From: an uncultured SAR116 cluster alpha proteobacterium
GTDB taxonomy: Bacteria > Pseudomonadota > Alphaproteobacteria > Puniceispirillales > Marisalimonadaceae
Direction of reading: 5' to 3'
Assembly (NCBI GenBank): GCA_902616005.1
Contig: CACMRG010000001.1
Span: 62,001-126,000 of the forward strand
DNA: 64,000 nt
Of this stretch, positions 17,822 through 26,820 are shown one piece after another. Position 1 is the first letter of the stretch; each line of letters starts with the position of its first letter. A program made the position numbers and the translations under genes. The notes below the pieces were generated by a model that had not been told where the DNA came from, ran no database searches, and worked only from the letters and a program-made list of their open reading frames with translations.

Positions 17822-18306
17822 TTTTTCTCCATATAAACTTTATATAATAAATATGATAAAATAATAAAGATACTCATTGATAAAATTCCGTTCCATCCAG
17901 CTAAACTAAGATTAAGCAATTCAAATTGTGTCTCATCACATTTAATAGGACTTCTTGATAATAATTGATCTAAAGTATTTTCATTAAATGTTAAATTTGA
18001 GCTGCATTCTGAGAATCCATGCCACAGTTTTTTTTCAATACCAAAATGATATAAAGCTAAAAATGAACTGCCTAACCAAAGTAAATTTAAAATTGATAAC
18101 ATAATGAACCTTAGTTTAGAAAGTGTATACAATGGAAAAATTAACAAACTTAAAATTAGTATAAAGACATGAACTACTCTTTGTTTAATACATAAATCAC
18201 AAGGGATAAGGGAGAGATAAAACTCTAAAAAATATGCTCCAAGTAGCAAGCTTGAGGACAGTAACAAAGATAGAATTGCATTTAAATTATTAGATATAGT
18301 TTTCAT
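17818..18306 (-). CDS. dsbB: Disulfide bond formation protein DsbB
   Basis: The 162-residue, four-helix membrane protein has the first periplasmic pair Cys36-x2-Cys39 in 'LIPCDLCIKQR' and the second pair Cys101 and Cys123. Both match the DsbB design, which passes electrons from DsbA to ubiquinone. 'FSECSSNLTF' and 'IKCDETQF' hold the second pair. The gene overlaps coq7 by 4 bp and lies 2 bp after the YqaA-like gene, so the three form one transcription unit. No dsbA is in the window. Confidence 0.93.
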   Translation of the reverse strand: MKTISNNLNAILSLLLSSSLLLGAYFLEFYLSLIPCDLCIKQRVVHVFILILSLLIFPLYTLSKLRFIMLSILNLLWLGSSFLALYHFGIEKKLWHGFSECSSNLTFNENTLDQLLSRSPIKCDETQFELLNLSLAGWNGILSMSIFIILSYLLYKVYMEKK

Positions 18307-18308
18307 AT

Positions 18309-18905
18309 TTAAATAAATATAAAATACAGTAGAATCAGAATTAATCCAAATAAAGTAGAAAATACAAATGTATGTTTTTTTAAAAGATAAATTCCTTGGT
18401 CACCAAAATTTTTAACAATTAAACTTACTAAAAAAAATCTTAATCCTCTTCCAATTAGAGACATAACAAAAAACACTACAATGTTAATATGAAAGATACC
18501 ACTTGTTACTGAAATTATTTTAAATGGCAATGGTGTAAATGCTCCTAAAAATATAATTAAAATACCGTGCTCATCAAAAGCTGTTTTGACAGTATTAAAG
18601 CTATCATCTTTAATCCATGGAATAATAGTAAGTAGCTCTTCTATTTCTTCTCCTATGACATAACCCATAAGCCAACCAACTAATCCCCCAATCACGGAAG
18701 CAAATGTACAAAAAATAGTGAGTTCAATATATTTTTGTTTGTTATTTAATACTAAAATTGCCAATAAAGGATCTACTGGAATTGGAAAAAAAATAGCTTC
18801 TATGAAGGAAATAAAATAGAGCAATGTTCTTGCGTAAATTGATTTGGATTGTTTAGTTAGTTTTTCAAAAAAAGAAGTTTTTGTAATTTTGATTTTAGTT
18901 TTCAC
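18309..18905 (-). CDS. YqaA/DedA family membrane protein
   Basis: The 198-residue protein has four to five hydrophobic segments and the SNARE-associated/VTT features 'SFIEAIFFPIPVDPLLAIL', 'GGLVGWLMGYVIGEE' and 'GAFTPLPFKIISVTSG', placing it with YqaA-type DedA relatives. Related proteins act in lipid flipping or membrane homeostasis; this one's activity is unknown. The start is GTG at 18905, the best choice because the hydrophilic N-terminal stretch follows directly. It leads the operon with dsbB and coq7. Confidence 0.85.
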   Translation of the reverse strand: MKTKIKITKTSFFEKLTKQSKSIYARTLLYFISFIEAIFFPIPVDPLLAILVLNNKQKYIELTIFCTFASVIGGLVGWLMGYVIGEEIEELLTIIPWIKDDSFNTVKTAFDEHGILIIFLGAFTPLPFKIISVTSGIFHINIVVFFVMSLIGRGLRFFLVSLIVKNFGDQGIYLLKKHTFVFSTLFGLILILLYFIFI

Positions 18906-18951
18906 ATCCGTATAATTATATTAATATGATATTAATTAAAGAATTAATTTT

Positions 18952-19036
18952 GGGGATATGGTGAAATAGGTAAACACGCTGGTCTCAAAAACCAGTGCCG
19001 CAAGGCTTCCCGGTTCGATTCCGGGTATCCCTACCA
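18952..19036 (+). tRNA. tRNA-Leu, anticodon CAA
   Basis: An 85-base class II tRNA. The 7-bp acceptor stem GGGGATA / TATCCCT closes with one G-U pair, discriminator A, and an encoded CCA. The anticodon stem CTGGT/ACCAG encloses the loop CTCAAAA with anticodon CAA at 18986-18988, which reads UUG. A long variable arm (GCC-GCAA-GGC) and the T-loop GGTTCGATTCC confirm leucine identity. The M20 hydrolase gene begins 34 bp downstream, so the two may share a promoter. Confidence 0.97.
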
Positions 19037-19070
19037 AAAACTAAATTAAACTAATATTAATTTTTTGAAT

Positions 19071-20330
19071 ATGAATTTTGTTGATCTAAATTTTATTGAA
19101 AAATGTATTTCTCAGTTATCTAACTATACTGAAAAAGATAGACCTTTTACTCGATTAGTTTTTAGCGAAGAATTTATTAAAGGTAGAGCTTGGTTAACTC
19201 AAAAGTTTAAAGAATTTAATTTAATTACTAAAGTAGATGATGCAGGTAATTTATTTGGTATCTACAAATCAAGCACTAATGCCTCTAAAAAAATATTAAT
19301 TGGGTCTCACATAGACACAGTAGCTTATGGTGGTAAGTATGACGGTATTGCAGGAGTTATTTCAGGTCTCTCTATTATAAAATTTTTGTCAGATAATAAC
19401 ATAGAATTACCCTTTGATATTGAAGTTTATGATTATTTAGGTGAAGAACTTAATGATTGGAATATATCTTGTATTGGTTCTAGGGGAATATGTGGAACTT
19501 TAAGTGAAGTAATGCTTAATAGTAAAAATTCCAGAGGAATTATACTGAAAGACGAAATTGATAGAATTGGAGGCAACACTAAAAACATTGATAAATTATC
19601 AAATCAATTTAAAAATGTTTTAGCATGCTTTGAACTTCACATAGAACAAGGGACTACTTTAGAAAATAAAGGAATTGATATTGGGGTAGTAGAATCGATG
19701 CCCAACATCTCAAGACATAAAATTTTAATTGAAGGTCAAGCTGGACATAGCGGGACAACTTTGATGGAAAATAGAAAAGATGCTTTAGTTGTGGCATCGA
19801 AATTGATAATATATATCAATAAGTTAGCAAAAGAAATCTCACAAAAAGATAATAGACATTTTGTTGCAACAGTTGGAAAAATTGAAGTATTTCCAAACTA
19901 TGTGACTATCATACCTTCCAATGTAGAATTTATAGTTGATTTAAGAGTTGTAAATGAAACATCAAGAGACCTTTTTTTAAATCAATTAAACAAAGAAATA
20001 ATAAAGTTAAAAAAATTGGAAAATTTAAAAATTAAATTTCAAGATCTTATGATTTCACCTTACATAGAGATGAACAAAACTATAAATGAAAGTCTAAAAA
20101 AATCAGCGAATGATCTAAACTTCACATTTATGATGATGGATAGTGGAGCTGGTCATGATACAGCTCATTTAGCAAAAGTTTCAAAAGCATCAATAATTTT
20201 CATACCATGTCAAAACGGTTTAAGTCATTGTCCAGAGGAATTTACAGACAGTATTAATATTAAAAAAGGTTCGGAGGTGATTTTAAAAAGTATCTTAGAC
20301 TTAAAAGATAACTATAATGAAATAATATAG
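19071..20330 (+). CDS. M20 family amidohydrolase (hydantoinase/carbamoylase type)
   Basis: The 419-residue protein belongs to the M20 allantoate amidohydrolase/N-carbamoyl-amino acid hydrolase group. The metal site is visible in 'GSHIDTVAYGGKYDGIAG', in 'YLGEEL', and in 'CFELHIEQGTTLENKG'. A C-terminal 'SGAGHDTAHLA' gives the last His ligand. Length matches HyuC/AllC. Likely substrates are carbamoyl-amino acids, ureidopropionate or allantoate; the sequence does not decide. The start at ATG 19071 is preferred over an in-frame TTG 6 bases earlier. Confidence 0.87.
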   Translation: MNFVDLNFIEKCISQLSNYTEKDRPFTRLVFSEEFIKGRAWLTQKFKEFNLITKVDDAGNLFGIYKSSTNASKKILIGSHIDTVAYGGKYDGIAGVISGLSIIKFLSDNNIELPFDIEVYDYLGEELNDWNISCIGSRGICGTLSEVMLNSKNSRGIILKDEIDRIGGNTKNIDKLSNQFKNVLACFELHIEQGTTLENKGIDIGVVESMPNISRHKILIEGQAGHSGTTLMENRKDALVVASKLIIYINKLAKEISQKDNRHFVATVGKIEVFPNYVTIIPSNVEFIVDLRVVNETSRDLFLNQLNKEIIKLKKLENLKIKFQDLMISPYIEMNKTINESLKKSANDLNFTFMMMDSGAGHDTAHLAKVSKASIIFIPCQNGLSHCPEEFTDSINIKKGSEVILKSILDLKDNYNEII

Positions 20331-20343
20331 TAACTTTATAAAA

Positions 20344-20850
20344 TTACTTTACAAAACTTATTTCTTTAACAATTAATTCTGCTTTATAGTCTTTTCCGAA
20401 GGCTACTATTGCTATTGACTTTATATAATTAGGTTTAAGCCTTTTTGGTAAAAGATATCCAGATCTTTTGAAATCGCTTAGCGGTAAAACAAACATTTTA
20501 AAATTATTTTCAACAACAAATGATGACTGATAATATTGCCATGGTAAAACAGTAAAATTTGTTCTTAGATGTATAAAATATTTTTCATCATTTCCTTTAG
20601 CAATAATCGTTATTTTTTTTACATTATTCAAGTTAACATTATTTAAATTTCTTCTTATTTGAATAAAACCACCATTATTTTTCGTAGATACACTGCCAGT
20701 TAAAATTACAGTATCATCATCACCTGTTTTTTGATAATTAAATTGACCTTGAGATATGCCACCCATAACCTGATCTGTTATAATCTTCCAGTTTGTATTT
20801 GTGGTGAATTTATCAGTAAAAACAATTTCTGAATGTGATTTAAAACTCAT
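20344..20850 (-). CDS. CIA30 family protein, probably exported (start uncertain)
   Basis: The 168-residue frame is a single CIA30 beta-sandwich domain, recognised by 'NWKIITDQVMGGISQGQF', 'FIQIRRNL' and the late 'SIAIVAFGKDYKAEL'. The mitochondrial homologue assists complex I assembly; bacterial members are uncharacterised. The only ATG (20850) falls directly after an in-frame hydrophobic stretch (codons 20851-20892) that reads like a signal peptide but has only rare candidate starts (ATA, ATT). The true protein may therefore begin near 20892. It lies 43 bp after ChaC in an mscS-ChaC-CIA30 series. Confidence 0.75.
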   Translation of the reverse strand: MSFKSHSEIVFTDKFTTNTNWKIITDQVMGGISQGQFNYQKTGDDDTVILTGSVSTKNNGGFIQIRRNLNNVNLNNVKKITIIAKGNDEKYFIHLRTNFTVLPWQYYQSSFVVENNFKMFVLPLSDFKRSGYLLPKRLKPNYIKSIAIVAFGKDYKAELIVKEISFVK

Positions 20851-20893
20851 AGATAGAATAACTATAATAAAAAAAAAATTCTTATAAATTATT

Positions 20894-21574
20894 TTACAAA
20901 ATTTTCATTAAGTTCGAAATTTCTTTATCTTTAATATTGATTTCTTCCAAACTTTTTGCAGTATTTTTCAAATATTCTAAACAGCTTCCTAAAAAACCTG
21001 ATGCTTTTGATATTAAATTTATTTTTTTATAATAGCATTTTTCTCCAAAATAATTTTTATGATTTTTATCAACTGTAAAGGCAATTGCTTTAACTCTTCT
21101 TCCATTGCTTAAGTGAGCATTTAGTAATTTTGGAACATAAGCTTTAGTAACCATTTCTCTCTTGAAAAGAATATCTATATTTTTTAAAGCATTTCCTTTA
21201 TTCAATTTAAATAAGATCCCTTTGCATGAACCACCTTTATCTAAACCAAGCATTAACCCTGGATTTTCGTAAGATCCTCGTCCAAGTTTTGTTAACATAC
21301 AAAAACTTCTGTGAAACCCGAATATTTTACCAAAAACTTGTTTCTCAAAATCAATGGTTGGGTTCCATAATAAAGACCCATATGCGAAAACATATAAGTT
21401 TTTATTTCTAATTGATGGAGGTAAAATTTTATCTCTTTCTTCAATAAGTTCTTCGTCAGTTAAAACCTTGTCACTTCCATCAATTTTACTTATAAATTCC
21501 CTGATATAACCATCATTTATATTATTTTTGGTCAGCTTTATTTTTCCATCATTAAGTTTTTTAGTTATTTTCAT
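20894..21574 (-). CDS. ChaC-like gamma-glutamylcyclotransferase
   Basis: The 226-residue protein has the ChaC/GGCT signature 'YVFAYGSLLWNPTIDF' near residue 61, then 'FHRSFCMLTKLGRGSYENPG' and the 'GLMLGLDKGGSCKGILFKL' core. ChaC enzymes cleave the gamma-glutamyl bond of glutathione in the cytoplasm, giving 5-oxoproline and Cys-Gly. The start overlaps the mscS end by 4 bp. gshA, which makes the first glutathione precursor, is also in this window, though not linked. Confidence 0.87.
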   Translation of the reverse strand: MKITKKLNDGKIKLTKNNINDGYIREFISKIDGSDKVLTDEELIEERDKILPPSIRNKNLYVFAYGSLLWNPTIDFEKQVFGKIFGFHRSFCMLTKLGRGSYENPGLMLGLDKGGSCKGILFKLNKGNALKNIDILFKREMVTKAYVPKLLNAHLSNGRRVKAIAFTVDKNHKNYFGEKCYYKKINLISKASGFLGSCLEYLKNTAKSLEEINIKDKEISNLMKIL

Positions 21575-22422
21575 TGTTTATTAGAAATTGTTTTAATCAC
21601 TCTGTGAGGATATGGAATTTCAATTCCTGCTTCATCAAGCGCAGGCTTAAGTTTTTTCATCAAGTCTGTATATAAATTATACCAGTCATTGGTATTTGCA
21701 TACAATCTCAATCTTACAGTGATTGCACTATCATCGTAGCTCATAACAAGAAATTGTGGTTCCTTTGGTTTTCTTAACACTCTTTTGTCATCAGCCAATT
21801 TTAAAAGAGTTTTAGATGCTAGTTCAAGATCAGTATCATAATGAATTCCAATATCAACATCAATTCTTCGAGTATCATAATGTGAATGATTTTTTATTGT
21901 ATTATTCCAAATACTTGAATTTGGAATTGATACAAAAACATTATCAAAGGTGTTAATTATTGTTGTAAATAGCCCTACTTCTTTAATTGTTCCAGAAATA
22001 TCAGTTGTTTCAACCCAATCACCACTCTTGAAAGGTCTTAGGAGTAAAAGCATAACACCAGCTGCTACGTTTGATAATGTTCCTTGTAAAGCGAGACCAA
22101 TAGCTAAACCAGCAGCGCCTAAAACGGCAATAATTGATGTTGTTTGAACACCAAACTGGCCAAGTACTGCAATAATTGTCAGTACAATAATACCATATCT
22201 AACAACATTACCAATAACGGGCACAATAAGAGGGTCTAGTTTTTTAAGTTTTTCTAGATTATTTCTAACAATTCTTCCAAGTTTTCCAGCTAAATAGAAT
22301 CCTAGAATTAATATTAATGCGGCGCCAATTATTTGCCCTGTATAGGAAACAGAAATTTCGATAAAATTTTGAATAAGATTACTCAAAATTTCTATGTCCA
22401 ATTCAAAATTATTTTTATTCAC
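21571..22422 (-). CDS. Small-conductance mechanosensitive channel (MscS family)
   Basis: The 283-residue protein matches MscS in length and layout: three N-terminal helices (about 25-155), a Gly/Ala-rich pore helix ('VLGAAGLAIGLALQGTLSNV'), the beta domain starting 'RPFKSGDWVETTDISGTIKEV', and a C-terminal 'ITVRLRLYANTNDWYNLYTD' segment. It opens on osmotic downshock to release solutes. The start is GTG at 22422 with GAGGA just upstream. The divergent gap to ribF is 96 bp. Confidence 0.93.
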   Translation of the reverse strand: MNKNNFELDIEILSNLIQNFIEISVSYTGQIIGAALILILGFYLAGKLGRIVRNNLEKLKKLDPLIVPVIGNVVRYGIIVLTIIAVLGQFGVQTTSIIAVLGAAGLAIGLALQGTLSNVAAGVMLLLLRPFKSGDWVETTDISGTIKEVGLFTTIINTFDNVFVSIPNSSIWNNTIKNHSHYDTRRIDVDIGIHYDTDLELASKTLLKLADDKRVLRKPKEPQFLVMSYDDSAITVRLRLYANTNDWYNLYTDLMKKLKPALDEAGIEIPYPHRVIKTISNKQ

Positions 22423-22518
22423 TTTTTCCTCTAAAAGAGTTAATAAAACAATACAAATAAATATATACTATACATAATAAGATATTTTATATAACTAAAA
22501 TTTTGCAAGTAATTAACA

Positions 22519-23499
22519 ATGAAATTAATAGATATTCATATTTCTAAAGACAAAGTTTATTATACTAAAAGCTATAATTCTAAAGTTGTAGTAGCTATTG
22601 GTAATTTTGATGGATTACATAAAGGGCATGAAAAACTTTTAAAAGTATCAAAAAAAGAAGCAGCTAATCTTAATTTACCTTTTGGTATAGTTACCTTTCA
22701 TCCTCATCCAAGAGACTTTTTTTTAAAATCAAAATCTAATTTTTTATTAACGGATTTTTTAGAAAAAAAAAGATTATTTGAAGATTTAGGAGTAGATTAT
22801 CTCTTTAAAATAAAATTTAATGATGATTTAAGAACATTAAATCCAGAAAATTTTGTCGAATTAATTTTGAAAAATACAATTAATGCAGATTGTATTTACT
22901 CAGGTGAAAATTTTAGATTTGGAAAAAACAGAGAGGGTTCATTTGCAGATAAAGTACTTTTTCAAAGATATAATATTGATGCTAAAACCTGTAAATTACA
23001 CAAAAATGAAAATGAACAAATAGTTAGTTCACAAGTAATTAGAAAATCAATCTTAAGTTTAGATTTTAAATTAGTTAAATCTTGTTTAGGTCGAAATTGG
23101 GCTTTGACTGGTAATGTTAAAAAAGGGGATCAAAATGGAAGAAAACTCGGTTTCGCGACTGCTAATTTAGAATTATTAAAAACCTTAGAACCTAAGTATG
23201 GAGTTTATTTTACTAGAACACGAATTATGAAGCAGGATGGTAGTGAGTTTACTTCTGAATATATGCCATCAATTACAAATTTTGGAATCAGACCAACATT
23301 AGACGGACAGAAAAAAATATTTGAAACACATATTCTTGATTACGAAAATTATTTCAAAGGAGATGAAATTTATGATCATAGGATTTATGTTGAAGTATTA
23401 GATTTTTTAAGAGATGAAAAAAAATTTAATTCTTTTGAAGACTTAAAGGGCCAAATTTTTAAGGATGTGGAAATTGCAAAACTTTTTCATAAAAAATAA
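22519..23499 (+). CDS. ribF: Bifunctional riboflavin kinase / FMN adenylyltransferase
   Basis: The 326-residue protein has the two RibF domains: an N-terminal adenylyltransferase with 'AIGNFDGLHKGHEKLL' (residues near 26-41) and 'SGENFRFGKNREGS', and a C-terminal kinase with 'GDQNGRKLGFATANL' and 'PSITNFGIRPT'. Together they turn riboflavin into FMN and then FAD. The following ileS is 59 bp away. No FMN riboswitch is seen upstream. Confidence 0.96.
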   Translation: MKLIDIHISKDKVYYTKSYNSKVVVAIGNFDGLHKGHEKLLKVSKKEAANLNLPFGIVTFHPHPRDFFLKSKSNFLLTDFLEKKRLFEDLGVDYLFKIKFNDDLRTLNPENFVELILKNTINADCIYSGENFRFGKNREGSFADKVLFQRYNIDAKTCKLHKNENEQIVSSQVIRKSILSLDFKLVKSCLGRNWALTGNVKKGDQNGRKLGFATANLELLKTLEPKYGVYFTRTRIMKQDGSEFTSEYMPSITNFGIRPTLDGQKKIFETHILDYENYFKGDEIYDHRIYVEVLDFLRDEKKFNSFEDLKGQIFKDVEIAKLFHKK

Positions 23500-23526
23500 A
23501 TAATGAAATTAATTTTAAAAATGGTA

Positions 23527-23547
23527 TTTAGTTAATAATTAACTAAA
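23527..23547. repeat. 21-base near-perfect palindrome before ileS
   Basis: TTTAGTTAAT and its exact reverse complement flank a single A. The right arm abuts and overlaps the presumed ileS ribosome binding site (AAAGG at 23545-23549). It could be an operator or a weak A/T hairpin with GGTTTTT after it; sequence alone does not decide. Confidence 0.6.
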
Positions 23548-23558
23548 GGTTTTTAAAA

Positions 23559-26333
23559 ATGTATGAATATAAAGATACTGTATTTCTACCTAAAACAAAT
23601 TTCTCTATGAGGGCCGGACTTCCAAGAAAAGAACCAGAGATTTTAAAGTTTTGGAAAGAAATAGATATATATTCGAAATTAAGAAGTGCAAGAAAAGGTA
23701 AAGAGCTATTCGTTTTGCATGATGGTCCTCCATATGCAAATGGTAATCTTCACATCGGTCATGCATTAAATAAGATATTAAAAGATATAATCAATAGATC
23801 TCAATCGATGCTTGGCAAAGACGCCAATTACGTTCCAGGATGGGATTGTCATGGTCTACCTATCGAGTGGAAAATAGAAGAAAATTATAGAAAGAAAAAA
23901 AAGAATAAAGATGAAATTCCTATTATAGATTTTAGAAAAGAGTGTAGAGAATTTGCTGATAAATGGATGAACATTCAAAGTGAAGAATTTGAACGATTAG
24001 GTATTTGTGGCGATTGGAAGGACCCTTACTCAACAATGAAATTTGAATCTGAAGCAAAAATAATGTCAGAAATTGGCAAATTTTTAATGAATGGAGGACT
24101 TTATAGAGGTGTTAAGCCAGTTATGTGGTCCACAGTAGAAAAAACTGCCTTAGCTGAAGCTGAAATTGAGTATCATGAACATAAAAGTACTACAATTTAT
24201 GTTAGATTTCCTATTTATAAAACTAAAATTGAAGATTTAAATAATTCAAACATTATAATTTGGACAACCACACCTTGGACCATTCCGGGTAATAGAGCTG
24301 TTGCCTATAAAGCTGATCTTAAATATGTACTTATCGAAGTTTCATCAACTAAAGAAGATTCTATTGCTAAAATATCTGAAAAAGTAATTGTTGCAGAAGA
24401 ATTATTGGATAGTTTCATTGAAGATACCTGTATTGAAAAGGTTAACATAAAATCAAAAATAGAAGGAAAAGAATTAGAAGGAACAATTTTAAAACACCCT
24501 TTGAATAAACAAGGTTATGATTTTGATGTGCCTTTATTAGAAGCTGATTTTGTTACTACTGAACAAGGGACAGGTTTTGTCCATATAGCACCTGGTCATG
24601 GAGCAGATGATTTTGAGCTGGGAAGAAAGCATTCTCTACCAACGCTTGAGACTGTAGAAGATGATGGGTATTTAAAAGAAACATTGCCATTATTTGGTGG
24701 ATTGCATGTTCTTCGAGACAATGAAAAAATGGCAGATATTTTATCTAAAAATGAATGTCTTATCGGCAGAGGAACTATTAATCACTCTTATCCACATAGT
24801 TGGAGGTCTAAAGCACCTTTAATTTTTAGAACTACACCACAGTGGTTTATATCAATGAATGAAAATGATTTAAGAAAAAAATCACTAAAAAGTATTTCAG
24901 AAACAAATTTTTTTCCATCGCAAGGTGCAAACAGGTTATCAAGTATGATAAAGAATAGACCTGACTGGTGTATTTCAAGGCAAAGAGCTTGGGGCGTCCC
25001 AATAGGTATTTTTTATAATAAAACATCACATGAGCCCTTAAAAGATCAAGAAGTTTTAGATAGAGTTATAAATTCTTTTAAAGAGCATGGAGCTGATGCA
25101 TGGTATAAATTTGATGCTTCTTTTTTTCTTGGTGAAAAGTATAAACCAGAAGATTTTGTAAAAGTTACAGATATTGCTGATGTCTGGTTTGATTCTGGTT
25201 CTACACATACATATGTCTTAGAAGATAGGAATGATCTTAAATGGCCTGCCTCTTTATATTTAGAAGGCACAGACCAGCATAGAGGCTGGTTTCATTCTTC
25301 ATTGTTAGAATCTTGTGGGACTCGAGGTGTTGCTCCTTTCGAATCAGTTTTAACTCATGGATTTGTTTTAGATGAAAATGGTCGAAAAATGTCTAAGTCA
25401 TTAGGAAACGTTACCTCACCGCAAGACGTTTTGAAGGAGTATGGTGCTGATATTTTAAGACTGTGGGTTATAGGTTCAGATTACTATGATGATTTAAGAA
25501 TTGGTAAAGAAATTTTAGTAAGACATGCCGATCATTATAGAAGGCTTAGAAATACTTTAAGATATCTTTTAGGAGCTTTAAGTGATTTTGATAAAAATGA
25601 AACTATAGATTATTCAAAAATGCCTGAGATTGAAAGATGGGTTTTAAATAAAGTTTATAAATTGTCGAAAAAAATAATTAAATTAACACAAAATTATCAA
25701 CTTGGGGACATTTATAGAGAAGTTTATGATTTTTGTAATGATGACTTATCTTCATTTTATTTTGATATTAGAAAAGATACTTTATATTGTTCTAGCTATG
25801 ATAGTGTTGAAAGAAGATCATGTAGAACAGTATTGGATATTTTATTTGAGTGTATATGCACATGGTTGGCACCAATACTTTGTTTTACAACTGAAGAAGC
25901 ATGGAAAACTCAAAATATCGATGAAAATGAATCTGTTCATTTAAAAGAGTACTTCAAACCTAATGATCTTTGGAAAGATGATACGTTATCAAAAAAATGG
26001 GAAATCATTAGAAATTTAAGATTAAAAGTAACAAATAAAATTGAAGAGAAAAGAAGAGAAGGTTTGATAGGTTCAAGTTTAGAAGCCGTAATAGATCTGG
26101 AGGTTTCAACTAATTATTTCAAAACACTAAGTAATCTAAATTTATCAGAAATATTTATATGTTCCAAAGTTGAACTTAAAGTTTCTAATGATCTTGAAAA
26201 AGACGATGTCAGAGTTGGTTGTGGAAAAGTTTCTGGTTTAAAATGTGAAAGATGTTGGAAAATTTCAGATGATGTAAATATTGATTCTTTATTATGTCCA
26301 AGATGTACAAATGTTATTGATACTTTAAGATGA
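23559..26333 (+). CDS. ileS: Isoleucyl-tRNA synthetase
   Basis: The 924-residue protein is a bacterial-type class I synthetase of normal length. It has 'PPYANGNLHIGHALNK' (HIGH at 65-68), editing-domain motifs such as 'WTTTPWTIPGN', 'GTDQHRGWFHSSLLESCG', and the KMSKS loop in 'ENGRKMSKSLGN'. A C-terminal zinc ribbon is present ('CERCWK' and 'LCPRCTNVI'). It charges tRNA-Ile and edits misactivated valine. lspA starts 2 bp downstream, the usual ileS-lspA pairing. Confidence 0.98.
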   Translation: MYEYKDTVFLPKTNFSMRAGLPRKEPEILKFWKEIDIYSKLRSARKGKELFVLHDGPPYANGNLHIGHALNKILKDIINRSQSMLGKDANYVPGWDCHGLPIEWKIEENYRKKKKNKDEIPIIDFRKECREFADKWMNIQSEEFERLGICGDWKDPYSTMKFESEAKIMSEIGKFLMNGGLYRGVKPVMWSTVEKTALAEAEIEYHEHKSTTIYVRFPIYKTKIEDLNNSNIIIWTTTPWTIPGNRAVAYKADLKYVLIEVSSTKEDSIAKISEKVIVAEELLDSFIEDTCIEKVNIKSKIEGKELEGTILKHPLNKQGYDFDVPLLEADFVTTEQGTGFVHIAPGHGADDFELGRKHSLPTLETVEDDGYLKETLPLFGGLHVLRDNEKMADILSKNECLIGRGTINHSYPHSWRSKAPLIFRTTPQWFISMNENDLRKKSLKSISETNFFPSQGANRLSSMIKNRPDWCISRQRAWGVPIGIFYNKTSHEPLKDQEVLDRVINSFKEHGADAWYKFDASFFLGEKYKPEDFVKVTDIADVWFDSGSTHTYVLEDRNDLKWPASLYLEGTDQHRGWFHSSLLESCGTRGVAPFESVLTHGFVLDENGRKMSKSLGNVTSPQDVLKEYGADILRLWVIGSDYYDDLRIGKEILVRHADHYRRLRNTLRYLLGALSDFDKNETIDYSKMPEIERWVLNKVYKLSKKIIKLTQNYQLGDIYREVYDFCNDDLSSFYFDIRKDTLYCSSYDSVERRSCRTVLDILFECICTWLAPILCFTTEEAWKTQNIDENESVHLKEYFKPNDLWKDDTLSKKWEIIRNLRLKVTNKIEEKRREGLIGSSLEAVIDLEVSTNYFKTLSNLNLSEIFICSKVELKVSNDLEKDDVRVGCGKVSGLKCERCWKISDDVNIDSLLCPRCTNVIDTLR

Positions 26334-26334
26334 A

Positions 26335-26820
26335 ATGAGTACAAAAAAATTTATAATAAGTGTAATTTTAATTTTATCCTTAACAATATTTATTGATCAA
26401 TTAACGAAATATATAGCTTTCATAGTTTTGTTTAAAGACAAACAAGTTTTAATTATAAATCATTATTTAAATTTTAGACCAGTTTGGAATGATGGAATTT
26501 CATTTGGTATGTTGCAAGGATATGGTAATTTGGGTAGAATTATATTCATAATAACAGCATTAATTATTAGTTTATGGATCATAACAAATTCCAAAAAGTT
26601 AAATATTATTGGTTTTGTTGGTTATAATATGATTGCAGGTGGAGCTATTGGAAATGTTATAGATAGAATAATTCATGGTAAAGTTATAGATTTTATTGAT
26701 ATTCATTATAAAGAAAATCATTGGCCAACGTTTAACATGGCAGATAGTTTTATTTTTATAGGTGTGTTACTATTTATATGTAACGAATTAATAGTTTTAA
26801 AGGGTAAAAAAAATGTTTGA
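26335..26820 (+). CDS. lspA: Lipoprotein signal peptidase
   Basis: The 161-residue, four-helix membrane aspartyl protease has both catalytic aspartates: Asp119 in 'HGKVIDFIDIH' and Asp137 in 'FNMADSFIFIG'. 'GGAIGNVIDRI' is also conserved. It cleaves the signal peptide of diacylated prolipoproteins. The next gene, itself a lipoprotein, overlaps its end by 8 bp, so the enzyme and one likely substrate are co-translated. Confidence 0.96.
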   Translation: MSTKKFIISVILILSLTIFIDQLTKYIAFIVLFKDKQVLIINHYLNFRPVWNDGISFGMLQGYGNLGRIIFIITALIISLWIITNSKKLNIIGFVGYNMIAGGAIGNVIDRIIHGKVIDFIDIHYKENHWPTFNMADSFIFIGVLLFICNELIVLKGKKNV

